Source: JAGBWK01 sp964544595 (lineage in GTDB: Bacteria; Bacteroidota; Bacteroidia; Bacteroidales; Muribaculaceae). Taken from it: a stretch of 64,000 nucleotides of DNA. Below are positions 36,801-44,610 of this stretch, piece after piece. Both the position numbers and the translations under genes were made by a program. The stretch is from positions 1 to 64,000 of the forward strand of contig CAZJBM010000004.1 of the NCBI GenBank assembly GCA_964544595.1, written 5' to 3'. How positions within the stretch are numbered: position 1 is the first letter of the stretch; the number at the start of each line of letters is the position of its first letter. The notes below the pieces were generated by a model. The model searched no databases and was not told the origin of the DNA. It saw nothing but the letters and a program-made list of their open reading frames with translations.

Positions 36801-37387
36801 CCGACCTCCCCACTCACTTCTATGAGTACGGCTCTACCGACGCCAACGGCAACCTCATCGACCTCTCTACTCGTAAGAACTCACCCACCCACGTCGGCGA
36901 TCCCTACACCCCCGTGCTCACCGCTCAGGAAGCAGCTCGCTTCACCGTTGAGAACGTGCTCGGCTCTACAACGAGCTACCTCCCGACCGAGTCCGCAGCT
37001 CCCGCCGAAGCTCCCGTCGTGACTACCGCCGTAGTAAGCCGCGCCGCTACCCCCGCCCTCTCTTGGAAGCACAACCCCGACGCCCGCTACTACGCTGTTT
37101 TCAAAGATGGCCGACTTCTCACCACCACCACCGACAACACCTACACCCCCGACGAAGACGGCAGCTACACCGTTAAAGCCGCCAACGCCCGCGGTGGTCT
37201 CGGCGAAGCCTCCAACGAAATTCTTTACAGCGTCACCTCTGTCGGCACAATCCAAGTCGCTGAGCCCGCCGCGATTGAATACTACAACCTCCAGGGCATC
37301 CGCGTCGCAGCCGACAGCGAGGGTATCCTCGTCAAAGTGACCATCGACAGCGAAGGCAACCGCAACGTAATTAAGGTAATAAAATAA
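33821..37387 (+). CDS. large secreted pectinesterase-like protein
   Basis: 1188 aa with a signal peptide (residues 1-22). The first 740 residues or so are beta-rich modules without a family I can name; residues 640-740 resemble an Ig/fibronectin-like module with PPMAQKLTVSDTNGVNHF. A right-handed beta-helix pectinesterase domain spans about 755-1040, with NVSVIGESRDGVILHGR, LSLQSQQDTQVTG, YGSVDFICGGGDIFYDNC and YALGRPWSNEPRAYF. The catalytic Asp motif and GRPW are intact. Expected to de-esterify plant pectin outside the cell or on its surface. A short module follows (about 1075-1140, SWKHNPDARYYAVFKDGRLL). The C-terminal tail is EYYNLQGIRVAADSEGILVK ending in KVIK, like that of the CotH protein. 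No SusCD pair is nearby. Confidence 0.88.
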   Translation: MRSNLLKSMAVALSLAATFTASAFDVPMTFDPSGATKTVIPMADDATMDCSTGIIAKIPGVTKRDGNVNDGGNIGSTAYGTNIYYYIDNKEENFYRLSFKTGTQQDPGILKVMIIDANGYVYLDENEAFETTGSWAPVQEHELFTAKMPAGTYRLSLTVTDCSSSYAGNWGQFRFDIMGSYVDKTVHIPGTLGVKDYDPFGACRKDANTGELSYVQNGGGITMDVIVDEAGVYTLSMPTQYISGGQVNIVVTDKVTGKVEANTTCVMPSDVNTSDKPAVYLIDSTISEGKKNVKLTFLNNGGFVCNAFAPTFEKVAEKIARLDGFDVPGQTVESHALYDWNVTLPIDFAGETLKFNAPVENGTLTIKALKGSDEIPVTDLGNGAYSIPAPAQNDEIILTMTVNKEDDPATMIDKSVWTARLYRIGDIIITGLTLDNQAVAPEIIEALNADAASASISDFIFTSIPALKASFLDGSSATATGTLNGDAITYKFQGKVSGKQKDYTLTAKTAHIWNRPADAETVELKWSSAGPDGNWTNGSYTLQGVNDGYQSSYKIGMGEKTLVIPSDVIVKQLVFRELRNNYDGNNGHISSVTSGDAVIYHPTLNGFEHGNIRIIDGLYVNFENHTAGQPIKITVEGGGQMMCWIELVIEHKTLNTPPMAQKLTVSDTNGVNHFVVKAEFDREIKSAEAIVGTTKIPAVGAGSSVLYFPVWNLDYAADYIFTIPAGSVEDLYGNKNDQDFSVNVTLTPKTEVEKKDVDYIVSNVDEFKAALAAVNASNKTADAPAAIILVKNGDYDFGSEEQTFRTYNVSVIGESRDGVILHGRRDGISNPVISTRNATDTYLQDLTLRNDLDFDSSSRNGVGVALYSGRREIGVNLSLQSQQDTQVTGEEGYYTGCDIYGSVDFICGGGDIFYDNCHLFITNDGYISAPMTSTTNSWGYVFSNCTVDGYKGSYTYNKHGGYALGRPWSNEPRAYFLNTKMNLLASATGWGPMSDLPTHFYEYGSTDANGNLIDLSTRKNSPTHVGDPYTPVLTAQEAARFTVENVLGSTTSYLPTESAAPAEAPVVTTAVVSRAATPALSWKHNPDARYYAVFKDGRLLTTTTDNTYTPDEDGSYTVKAANARGGLGEASNEILYSVTSVGTIQVAEPAAIEYYNLQGIRVAADSEGILVKVTIDSEGNRNVIKVIK

Positions 37388-37451
37388 AGGAATCAAAGCA
37401 ATAGACAAAAACATCTAAGGTATTATAAACAAAAAAGGTTGTCCTATTCCC

Positions 37452-37488
37452 GAAGCCCCCTAAGCCCCCCAACAGCTTAGGGGGCTTC
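37452..37488 (+). terminator. strong hairpin after the pectinesterase-like gene
   Basis: A 14-bp perfect stem (37452-37465 with 37475-37488). Only a weak pyrimidine run follows (CTCTATCC), so efficiency is uncertain. Confidence 0.6.
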
Positions 37489-37590
37489 CTCTATCCACCA
37501 CTTCCCCCCTCGCCGAACGATTGTGTGGCAATCAAATATGGAGCGTACGTCTTTAGCTCCGCGAAAGAGAAGCGAACTTGTATCCCCTAA

Positions 37591-37622
37591 CAGTAGGGCT
37601 GCTCCACGGAGCAGCCCTACTG
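37591..37622. repeat. 15-bp perfect palindromic hairpin
   Basis: CAGTAGGGCTGCTCC (37591-37605) pairs perfectly with 37608-37622 around a two-base centre. It lies in the gap of about 460 bases between convergent genes, which otherwise holds the terminators and the paired short repeat. It may be a REP-like element. Confidence 0.75.
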
Positions 37623-37658
37623 ACACTCAACCAATTAGCTATTAAACAATACTGAATA

Positions 37659-37728
37659 ACGGCTTCAGTCGTCCGCAATCGCCCGCCCTTTCTTTATTAC
37701 TGGTTGACGGCTTCAGCCGTCCGTAATC
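37659..37728. repeat. pair of 22-bp palindromic repeats
   Basis: 37659-37680 and 37707-37728 are direct copies with 2 mismatches in 22. The second contains the exact palindrome GACGGCTTCAGCCGTC; the first is a decayed version. Possibly an intergenic repeat family. Confidence 0.65.
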
Positions 37729-37746
37729 ACCTCCCCCCTCCCCCCC

Positions 37747-37785
37747 AAAAAAAACAAAAAAGATGCCCTCCCGATGGAGAGCATC
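37747..37785 (-). terminator. terminator of the TlpA-DUF6029-Omp28 operon
   Basis: On the minus strand GATGCTCTCC pairs with GGAGGGCATC (37762-37785, one G-T) over a 4-base loop. A long T-rich run follows (complement of 37747-37761). Confidence 0.85.
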
Positions 37786-37848
37786 CTCTACTTCTTCAAT
37801 CACTTAAACGCATGGCGCGTATAACGTGATCGTATGCTTGCTTTAGGA

Positions 37849-38637
37849 CTATTTTACTTCGCAGTGAGCGGCTTGCTCGACGCCGTTAGGCCCGGCGACA
37901 AACACCACAATCGAGAGATTGTCGACATTCCAGTTTGGCTTAACGTCGACCGTATAGAAAGCTGACTTGGGCTCGCGAATCACCAGACTCACAGGGTCGC
38001 CCGTGCCGTTAACCGAGCCGCGGAACACGTGATTGTGCACGTAGTCCATCAGAATATTGCCGTCTGGCATAATCTGCATCGCAGTGATGCCGTTTTCAAC
38101 CACCCAAACCACCAGGTCGCCCTGAATATTCTCGTATGGGGTCATATCGGCGGTTATTTCGATCACCGAGCCTTGCGAGGCAAGCTTAGCCTCGACGTTG
38201 AGGTCGAGATGCGAAGGCTGCTGCACCGCGTCGCGAATCGAGCCTGCCCACTTGTCGGAGGTAAGCACGCCCGACGTGCGGTTAACCACGCCTGCCGGAT
38301 AAGCCTTCACGCCGTGCATGGCCGCTATGGCCTCCCCTTCGGGAAGGCGTAAGCCTACGAGCCCTTCATATTGCCCCTCGCCGAGCGAGAATGCGTCGCC
38401 GCCCGCGTGGATGCTTACCGAAATCAGATTGTCGGGATACTGCTGCAGAAGATTAGAGATAACCGTGTGAGCCGACGGGCAGTTGACACAGTATTGGCCC
38501 GTGAACTCCTCCAGGAGCACGGTGCGCTGCGCTTCAACGGCCGGGAGCTCCACGAAGCGGTCATCAGAGTCGATATCGGAGCATCCGGCCGCGATCATAG
38601 CGGCCGCTCCTATAGCGATGAGAGAGAATTTTTTCAT
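37849..38637 (-). CDS. Omp28-related lipoprotein with thioredoxin-like fold
   Basis: About 262 aa from MKKFSLIAIGAAAMIAAGC, a lipoprotein signal with lipobox AAGC. The N-terminal half has LLEEFTGQYCVNCPSAHTVI, a CxxC thioredoxin-like motif as in Omp28 of Porphyromonas, then VSIHAGGDAFS. The C-terminal half is beta-rich (YTVDVKPNWNVDNLSIVVF). Likely outer-membrane-associated, with a redox or adhesin-like role. Last gene of a three-gene unit with a DUF6029 protein and a TlpA-like thioredoxin. An ATG two codons upstream is the alternative start. Confidence 0.85.
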   Translation of the reverse strand: MKKFSLIAIGAAAMIAAGCSDIDSDDRFVELPAVEAQRTVLLEEFTGQYCVNCPSAHTVISNLLQQYPDNLISVSIHAGGDAFSLGEGQYEGLVGLRLPEGEAIAAMHGVKAYPAGVVNRTSGVLTSDKWAGSIRDAVQQPSHLDLNVEAKLASQGSVIEITADMTPYENIQGDLVVWVVENGITAMQIMPDGNILMDYVHNHVFRGSVNGTGDPVSLVIREPKSAFYTVDVKPNWNVDNLSIVVFVAGPNGVEQAAHCEVK

Positions 38638-38728
38638 TATCATTATATTAATTTACGAGTAGTTAATCTAGAGTCTCCGTGAGAGAGACAATTAAGTAAG
38701 AATTAAACTTTAAGCAGCCGGGGCGACC

Positions 38729-40381
38729 TTAAAAATTGTAGGAATACGCGATCTGGAAGCCGCGGGTCGCGGGCACGTAGCGGCATACACCGCCCGAGCA
38801 GTTAAATCCGGCGCGCGTGCGGCCATAGCCTACCAGCAGGCGGTTCCCCTTGTAGTTGCCTGTGATCGAGCCGAGATAGTAGTGGATACCCGTGTCGCCG
38901 TGATTCCACTGGTCGCTGATCGTGAACATCAGATAGGGGGCCACCGAGAGCTCGGCGAGACCGTAGCACCAGTCTCCCTGGTCCTCCTTGGTCTGGAGAT
39001 ATTGAGCCTCTACGCGGAGCGTCAGCTTCTTGTTGAATTTATATTTACCCTCGGCCACGAAGATGTTGGAGTTGATCATGCCGCCGTGACCCTCAACCTG
39101 GGTCTTATTGTATTTTTGGAACATATACATGAGGTTGAGTTGGAAGTCGCGCGTGATGCGTTTCTCCATCGTCAGATCGATGTCGGCGTAATATGTGTCG
39201 CCGAATTTTCCGAAACCATCCTTCCACCAGTCGGTGCCGAAGAGCGAGCCGTTGTCGGTCTCCACCTCGTCGCGCTCTATGCCGCAGATGTATGAGGCGT
39301 TGAGCTTAAACTTGGTGCCGTATTTGCCGCCGAGAGCCGTCCCGCGCTTAAACGAGTAGGCAAATGCCCCTTGAAACGCCCATTCGCCGGGAGCGGCTTG
39401 CGTCGCGTAGGGATACATCGCCGCCAGCGCGTAAGTGTGCTGATAGGTGAACGGAGGCATATTGTTGATAAACGACGCTGCCTCGTCTTCCGAGCGACGC
39501 GAGCGGAAATCCATATTGTCGCTTCGCTTTGCCTGCAGCATCGCGCTCCACCCCGGCTTGGAGTAAGAGGCCGAGATCATCGCCGCGGTGCCGTGGCGAT
39601 AAGTGTAGTGGTTGTTGAACTCCGGGTCTTGGCCCTTCCATGCGAACTCACCGATCAGGTCGAGACCCGACTTGTAGAAATGGGTGCGCACGTCGAAGGC
39701 CGACACGTTGCTCGGCAGATTGAGCTTCAGGTTGGTGCCGTCGATCAGCTTGTCCTCGGGGCGCTCATGCTTGAGCACGTACGACGCGCCGAACGTCCAT
39801 ACTATGTTGCGCTTCTCCAATCCCTTTATATACGAGTTCATATCCCACTCCACGTCTGCTCCAAAGAGCGTCGACTTCGTGTTCCAGTTCCAAAAATGGC
39901 GCTGAACGCCTCCTAAGGCAGTGAATCTGAAGCCTTTCAGCGAGTTCACCTTGATGCGGCCGCCGCGTATCGAATTGTCGATGCCGAGCGAGCGCTCCTC
40001 GTAGCAGCGGAGTATGAATCCGTTGCCGAATTGCTCATAGAAATCACCGCCGGTCACCTCTACGCCCCCGGCCTTCACCTTCATGAAGATGTTGGGGACG
40101 CCCCAGCCCCTGAAGCCGTCGAAATCGAAGCCCGGGAGCGGGTGCTCAAGATACTCCACGCGCAGGCCCGCGTCGATATATTTGCTGAACAGCGTGGCGT
40201 TGGCATAGGAGTTGGTCAGCACGTCGTCCTTATATTCCTTTGTGCCTATCTTATAGTCGGTTTCCGGAAACAGTATGTCCGACTGTATGCTTCCGTGCAC
40301 CGTCACCTTGTCCTGCTGGGCCAAGGCCGACGGGGCTATCGCCGCGAGGGCGAGTGCCGTGGTGATGATTGGTTTTAGCAT
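38729..40381 (-). CDS. DUF6029 family outer-membrane protein
   Basis: 550 aa. The signal peptide MLKPIITTALALAAIAPSALA is followed by many amphipathic strands with aromatic girdles (KVTVHGSIQSDILFPETDY, ALAAMYPYATQAAPGEW, KFKLNASYICGIERDE). The protein ends on a terminal aromatic, in FQIAYSYNF. This is the layout of an outer-membrane beta-barrel; DUF6029 is a Bacteroidota family of unknown function. Its place between a TlpA-like thioredoxin and an Omp28-like CxxC lipoprotein suggests one envelope redox/assembly unit. Confidence 0.82.
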   Translation of the reverse strand: MLKPIITTALALAAIAPSALAQQDKVTVHGSIQSDILFPETDYKIGTKEYKDDVLTNSYANATLFSKYIDAGLRVEYLEHPLPGFDFDGFRGWGVPNIFMKVKAGGVEVTGGDFYEQFGNGFILRCYEERSLGIDNSIRGGRIKVNSLKGFRFTALGGVQRHFWNWNTKSTLFGADVEWDMNSYIKGLEKRNIVWTFGASYVLKHERPEDKLIDGTNLKLNLPSNVSAFDVRTHFYKSGLDLIGEFAWKGQDPEFNNHYTYRHGTAAMISASYSKPGWSAMLQAKRSDNMDFRSRRSEDEAASFINNMPPFTYQHTYALAAMYPYATQAAPGEWAFQGAFAYSFKRGTALGGKYGTKFKLNASYICGIERDEVETDNGSLFGTDWWKDGFGKFGDTYYADIDLTMEKRITRDFQLNLMYMFQKYNKTQVEGHGGMINSNIFVAEGKYKFNKKLTLRVEAQYLQTKEDQGDWCYGLAELSVAPYLMFTISDQWNHGDTGIHYYLGSITGNYKGNRLLVGYGRTRAGFNCSGGVCRYVPATRGFQIAYSYNF

Positions 40382-40422
40382 GAGTGGGAGTCTTACCTCG
40401 CCTTAGCTGAGGGGAGGAGTGA

Positions 40423-40917
40423 TTATTTTTCTACTAACGATTTGATTATCTCATACACGTGCTCCTCCGAGCCGTCGGTATAGCCGGCGTGGCTTTCAAC
40501 AACCTTGCCCTCGCCGTCGATAATCATAAGGTGAGGCACGTTTTGGGCGCCGCAGAGATGCAGAAATTCCATGTTTGGGTCGAGAAGTATCTCATATTCC
40601 CATCCCTCAGCGTCGGCCAGCGGCTTCACGCGGCTCTGGCTCTGCGCAGCGTCGACCGACACGGCGTAGACCTTTACCCCGGTCTCCTCTACCCAGTCGG
40701 GGTAGACCTCATGGATAGCCTTCAGCTCGCGCAGACATGGCTTGCACCATGTTGCCCAAAACGTCAGGATGAAAGGCTTGCCGTCATTCGACAGTTCGGC
40801 GGTGTTCACCGTGTTGCCGTCAACTGTTTTGAGCTGAAGGGCGGGCAGTTGGGCCGAAGCCGCGAACCCTATCAGCATCAGCGCGAAAAGGATAGCGTGT
40901 TTCTTTAATGATTTCAT
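40423..40917 (-). CDS. exported TlpA-like thiol-disulfide oxidoreductase
   Basis: 164 aa from MKSLKKHAILFALMLIGFAA, a signal peptide cleaved after ASA. The thioredoxin fold carries ILTFWATWCKPCLRELKAI (CKPC active site near residue 62) and NVPHLMIIDGEGKVVESHAG with the cis-Pro. It acts in the periplasm on protein disulfides. The frame is open 60 codons further upstream, but that part overlaps the promoter at 41067-41098 and lacks family similarity. First gene of the TlpA-DUF6029-Omp28 unit. Confidence 0.92.
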   Translation of the reverse strand: MKSLKKHAILFALMLIGFAASAQLPALQLKTVDGNTVNTAELSNDGKPFILTFWATWCKPCLRELKAIHEVYPDWVEETGVKVYAVSVDAAQSQSRVKPLADAEGWEYEILLDPNMEFLHLCGAQNVPHLMIIDGEGKVVESHAGYTDGSEEHVYEIIKSLVEK

Positions 40918-41066
40918 CTTTACTATTACGATTGTTTGGTTAATTCGGGTAGCGTATGGGACCGCTATGTCGTCGGCTCCCCTTTTGGTCTTAGACTTGT
41001 TCAGGCGTCGATGGTTTAAAGCCTCGTCCGTTTTTTCGAGCCGGCTCGGCCTCCATATTCTTTTTG

Positions 41067-41098
41067 CAAAATTAGTGAATAATATCCTATTTCGCAAA
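41067..41098 (-). promoter_or_regulatory. promoter of the TlpA-DUF6029-Omp28 unit
   Basis: On the minus strand TTTG (41098-41095), 20 bases, TAATTTTG (41074-41067). It leaves a leader of about 145 bases before the TlpA-like start. Confidence 0.8.
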
Positions 41099-41213
41099 AT
41101 TTCGCCCCCTACATATTGAAAAAATGCGCTCCTTAGCGCGTTAATAATGCTTAATTATACGATATTTAATACAAAAACCGCCATATCGCAGCCGGTTTTT
41201 CAACTTTTTTACT

Positions 41214-41221
41214 TAATTTTG
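41214..41221 (+). promoter_or_regulatory. -7 element of the OmpA/TPR lipoprotein gene
   Basis: TAATTTTG fits the consensus; no clear -33 TTTG at 19-21 bases. The element lies inside the longer open frame, which supports the internal ATG at 41297 as the real start. Confidence 0.5.
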
Positions 41222-41296
41222 CTTTCAATTATCCGCCGGGGCGACCCCTGCCGCCCCGCCTATCATAGTAATCAATCATTCTCAATACGTATTTTA

Positions 41297-42979
41297 ATGA
41301 GCATCAAAGCATTAATCACCATTACCGCCGCCGGCTCACTCCTCCTTACCGGCTGCTCCAAGAAACTCAGCCCCTTCGCTGCCGATTACTTCAGCGTCAA
41401 CCCCAACCCCCTCGAAGTCGTTGGTAACCGCGTCCCCGGCACCGTCACAGGCCACATCCCCGCGAAATTCTTCGTCAAGAACGCCGAAGTCCGCGTAACC
41501 CCCTATCTCGTTTACGACGGCACCGAGACCCCCTCGCAGACCTATACCTTCCAGGGCGAGAAAGTCCGCGGCAACAGCCCCGTGATCAGCTACGAGCAGG
41601 GCGGCACTGTCAACATACCCGTCATGTACAGCTACTCCCCCGCCATGAACAAGAGCCAGCTCGAACTCGGCTTCGAAGTGTTCCAGGGCGGTAAGCAGTA
41701 CGTGCTCCCCCGCGTGAAGGTTGCCGACGGCGTCCTCGCCACCGCGACCCTCGCCACCCCTACCGACGTCACTCCCGCCACTGCCGCCGACGGCTTCCAG
41801 CGCGCGATCTCCGAGAAATATTCAGCCGACATCCGATTCCTCATCAACCAGGCCAACATCCGCGCCACCGAGCTTGAGAGCCAGGCCGTAAAGGATTTCA
41901 ACAGTCAGATCGCGGCCGCCAACGCCGACTCCACACGCCAGATCACCGAAATCAACATCCAGTCTTACGCCTCTCCCGAAGGCTCACTCGACTTCAACAC
42001 CAAGCTCGCCGAGAAGCGCGAGAACTCTACATCCGACTATCTCAAAAACCATCTCTCGAAAAACAACATCTCGTTCGGCGAACTTACAGCCCAGTTCACG
42101 GCCGAAGACTGGGAAGGCTTCCAGAAGCTCGTCGCAGCCAGCGACATCCAGGATAAGGAGCTTATCCTCAACATCCTCTCCCGCTTCAACGACCCCGAAG
42201 AGCGCGAGCAGCAGATACGCAACCTCTCCTCTATCTTCGACCAGCTCGCCGACCAGATTCTCCCCCAACTCCGCTACTCGCGCATGACTGCCACAGTCAA
42301 CGTCATCGGCAAGAGCGACAAGGAGATCAGCGACCTCTTCAAGTCCAACCCCTCTCAGCTCTCTGTCGACGAGCTCCTCTATCTCGCCACAATCACCGAC
42401 GACGACGCCGAGAAATACGAGATCTACAAAAAAGCCACCGAGCTTTATCCCAACGACTACCGCACCTTCAACAACCTCGGCGCCATCGAGTTCGCCACCG
42501 AGCGCTACGACGAGGCCAAAGCAGCCTTCAACAAAGCCTCGCAGCTCAACCCCGCTGCCGGCGAAGCGCAGATGAACCTCGGCCTCATCGCCCTCCTCAA
42601 CGGCGACTTCCGCCAGGCTAATCAGAAATTCGGCAACGCGGCCGGACTCAAACAGCTCGGCGACGCCCTCGGCACATACTACCTCATGACCGGCGACAAC
42701 ACCAACGCCGTGAAAGCCTTCGGCGACACCAAGAGCAACAACGCCGCCCTCGCCTACATCCTCAACAAAGACTACAGCAAGGCCAAATCAACCCTCGCCG
42801 GAATCGCCGACCCCGATGCCACCACCTACTATCTCATGGCCGTGCTCGGTGCCCGCACCAACAACGACCAGATGGTTAAAACCAACCTTCGCCAGGCCGT
42901 GAAGCTCAACCGCAACCTCTACAGCGCCGCTCAAAACGACCTCGAATTCGCCAACTTCAACCTCAACGCTATCTTCTGA
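41297..42979 (+). CDS. OmpA-like/TPR lipoprotein
   Basis: 560 aa from MSIKALITITAAGSLLLTGC, with the lipobox LTGC at residue 20. A beta-rich N-terminal part (about 25-170) is followed by an OmpA-like segment (about 175-330; ITEINIQSYASPEGSLDFN, then LAEKRENSTSDYLKNHL). TPR helices follow (about 375-560), with NLGAIEFATERYDEAKAAFN and NLGLIALLNGDFRQANQKF. Probably an outer-membrane lipoprotein that binds peptidoglycan or scaffolds partners. The upstream extension of 50 codons was rejected because it lacks a signal and covers the promoter. The last 70 or so bases are duplicated at 48989-49075. Confidence 0.87.
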   Translation: MSIKALITITAAGSLLLTGCSKKLSPFAADYFSVNPNPLEVVGNRVPGTVTGHIPAKFFVKNAEVRVTPYLVYDGTETPSQTYTFQGEKVRGNSPVISYEQGGTVNIPVMYSYSPAMNKSQLELGFEVFQGGKQYVLPRVKVADGVLATATLATPTDVTPATAADGFQRAISEKYSADIRFLINQANIRATELESQAVKDFNSQIAAANADSTRQITEINIQSYASPEGSLDFNTKLAEKRENSTSDYLKNHLSKNNISFGELTAQFTAEDWEGFQKLVAASDIQDKELILNILSRFNDPEEREQQIRNLSSIFDQLADQILPQLRYSRMTATVNVIGKSDKEISDLFKSNPSQLSVDELLYLATITDDDAEKYEIYKKATELYPNDYRTFNNLGAIEFATERYDEAKAAFNKASQLNPAAGEAQMNLGLIALLNGDFRQANQKFGNAAGLKQLGDALGTYYLMTGDNTNAVKAFGDTKSNNAALAYILNKDYSKAKSTLAGIADPDATTYYLMAVLGARTNNDQMVKTNLRQAVKLNRNLYSAAQNDLEFANFNLNAIF

Positions 42980-43008
42980 TAGCCCCAACCCATAATCTCC
43001 CCTACCCC

Positions 43009-43045
43009 GCGGCGGCTGATCTCACCTCAGCCGCCGCTTCGTTTT
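43009..43045 (+). terminator. terminator of the OmpA/TPR lipoprotein gene
   Basis: GCGGCGGCTGA (43009-43019) pairs perfectly with 43027-43037, followed by TTCGTTTT. A decayed copy of the same stem lies at about 49130-49160. Confidence 0.8.
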
Positions 43046-43371
43046 GGCGGTGTCCAAATAGTAATTGAACGCACTGTCTTTAAGCAGCTTAATAAAAATG
43101 GCGTAGATAATGGCGTAGATAATGGCGTAGATAATGGCGTAGATAATGGCGGAAATGAAGCATTAACCACAACTCAGAAAAAAATTGCGGAAAGGTACAA
43201 TGCTATACTGGAATTAATCAAGAGCGATCCTTTAATTACCGCAGTGCAACTTTCAGAAAAGTTGTCTATCCCTCATAGAACAATCCAACGATATTTAGCT
43301 AATATGCAGACAGCCGGATTGCTATTAAGAGAAGGCAGTGATAATGGCGGTCGTTGGATAATAGTAAAATA
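43046..43371 (+). pseudogene. 3' fragment of an AlbA_2/RecG-like ATP-binding regulator
   Basis: The open frame gives GGVQIVIERTVFKQLNKNG, four NGVD repeats, then a winged-helix domain (QKKIAERYNAILELIKSDPL, VQLSEKLSIPHRTIQRYLAN, LLLREGSDNGGRWIIVK). This is the C-terminal part of the large AlbA_2 (divergent AAA_4) proteins found in mobile islands. The N-terminal several hundred residues are absent; the fragment begins exactly after the lipoprotein terminator. The 3' end is intact and has its own terminator. Confidence 0.7.
43097..43150 (+). repeat. 12-bp tandem repeat, 4.5 copies, encoding Asn-Gly-Val-Asp
   Basis: AATGGCGTAGAT repeats exactly four times (43097-43144), followed by half a unit. 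The unit is a multiple of three, so copy-number change would lengthen or shorten the linker without a frameshift. Confidence 0.92.
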
Positions 43372-43377
43372 ATTAGG

Positions 43378-43401
43378 AAGGGCGGTTTATCCGCCCTTTT
43401 T
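43378..43401 (+). terminator. terminator after the AlbA_2-like fragment
   Basis: AAGGGCGG (43378-43385) pairs with CCGCCCTT (43391-43398) over a 5-base loop, and a T-run follows. Confidence 0.85.
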
Positions 43402-43485
43402 CTTACATTGAAAAAGAGCCTTCCCTTTCGGAACCTTTAATTTCATCGAGCCAAAAGCCCTTGAGTGAGAGAGGAAGTGTCGGGG

Positions 43486-43873
43486 TCAGATGCGGCGGAA
43501 CACGTGACCGTTCGCGCCCATTGAGTAATCCCACATGAACAGCTCGCGTCCGTTATCGGCCTCCCGCTTTACCTTTGCAATTGTGTTTCACTCGCTCGCT
43601 GCCAAAGCAATAGGTTGCCAAAGTTTCGTCTTTCTCGACGAGCTAGAGAATGTCGAACGGCATTTGATTGTCGCCTCCCCAGGGAATATAAGAGAGGCGG
43701 TCGTCTATGATAGTAGGCACAATATCCACGTCCTCGCGGAACACGGATTGCGAGTTGACGGTGAAAGCGGCACGAGCGTTGAAGCCGGGCAGGTGTTCTA
43801 TGCTTGGAAGCATAGCGACTACGTCGGTGACAACGGAGTTGAAATTGAGATGTTCGGAAAAAGAAGCGTCCAT
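43486..43873 (-). pseudogene. degraded phage-like (portal-type?) gene, copy A
   Basis: From ATG at 43873 the minus strand reads MDASFSEHLNFNSVVTDVVA, then LPGFNARAAFTVNSQSVFRE and RLSYIPWGGDNQMPFDIL, where an in-frame TAG interrupts; VEKDETLAT follows. A C-terminal piece in another frame (ADNGRELFMWDYSMGANGHV, ending FRRI and stop) occupies 43563-43486. PWGGDNQMP and EKDETL resemble the N-terminal part of portal proteins of Bacteroides-type phages; this is my recollection of the pattern and not verified. A 147-base core is shared with copy B at 46.9 kb. Confidence 0.55.
43646..43792. repeat. 147-bp repeat, copy A (second copy 46863-47009)
   Basis: Identical to 46863-47009 at 146 of 147 positions, direct orientation. 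The flanks on both sides diverge, although both copies still encode the same gene start. Confidence 0.95.
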
Positions 43874-44575
43874 AACTTGCTGATTTTTCTTTGCAGAGGC
43901 AAAGCGCCAAGGCGATGACAACGAAGTTATGGACTTCTATGTGGTTGCGAAAAGACGCTAATATATTACATTCGTACAATTGAGTAGTCGAATATTTTCC
44001 GACCACTTTTCCTTTTATATAACGATTAGTATTACCGTTAATGCAATCGCTGTGACACGAAGAATATTCGGAACTAAGGCTCCAATGGCGGTTTCGTTAC
44101 CCTCTACATGGAACACAGTCCAACATGAATTCATAGTGGAAGCAGTTAAATCGTTATGTGTCAGCGCTAAATAGTATTAAACGGTACGTACGAGAACCAA
44201 AAATCCTATGAGTGGGCTAAAAATGGCATACCATAACCGAAGAAAGTGTGTTTCAGGGTATTAGATGGTGTAGATACAATATTACGGAAACTTTGTCAAA
44301 GAGTGGCGTTTCTTAACAATTTTACATTTTGCTTTACAATCTTTAACCACACATTTGAGGCTGTCTTTTGCTATTGGCACTTCAATAATGGCTGTCCGCA
44401 CTTGTCAGCGTATCAAAATCGGGTCGAGGGGTTTCCCCTTGCAAGGGTGTTTTCGGAGGGCGAATGCCCGACAAAAACACATCTTGCAGAGGACACTGAA
44501 CACCAACTTTGCCAATATCGGATTTAATCACATAGAAAAGTAGGCTAATACGCTGATATGTCGTATTTTTTCACG
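43874..44575. other. decayed stretch without a credible gene
   Basis: About 700 bases between the phage-like fragment and the KilA-N promoter. Short open frames exist on both strands. One on the minus strand reads RTAIIEVPIAKDSLKCVVKD near 44300-44400. None has a start, length and composition I would trust. Confidence 0.5.
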
Positions 44576-44583
44576 TATCTTTG
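44576..44583 (+). promoter_or_regulatory. -7 element of the KilA-N gene
   Basis: TATCTTTG, with no clear -33 element. It overlaps a possible TTG start at 44581, so the ATG at 44611 is the better start. Confidence 0.6.
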
Positions 44584-44610
44584 CATTTGAAAACAAACGC
44601 ATATCCCCAA

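Noticed and set aside
40918..41097. 60-codon extension of the TlpA-like protein
   Set aside because: No similarity to the family, and it runs into the promoter at 41067-41098; the signal peptide begins at 40917.
41147..41296. 50-codon extension of the OmpA/TPR lipoprotein
   Set aside because: It covers the likely promoter and hides the clear lipoprotein signal that begins at 41297.
43097..43150. Tandem repeat as a CRISPR array
   Set aside because: The units are 12 bases with no spacers, and they are read through by an open frame.
43535..43918. Plus-strand frame repeated at 46620-47033
   Set aside because: The similar plus-strand frames are a by-product of the 147-bp repeat; the minus strand gives the phage-like reading with a plausible start in both copies.
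44581..44610. TTG start adding 10 residues to the KilA-N protein
   Set aside because: It overlaps the -7 promoter element at 44576-44583, so it would lie before the transcription start.
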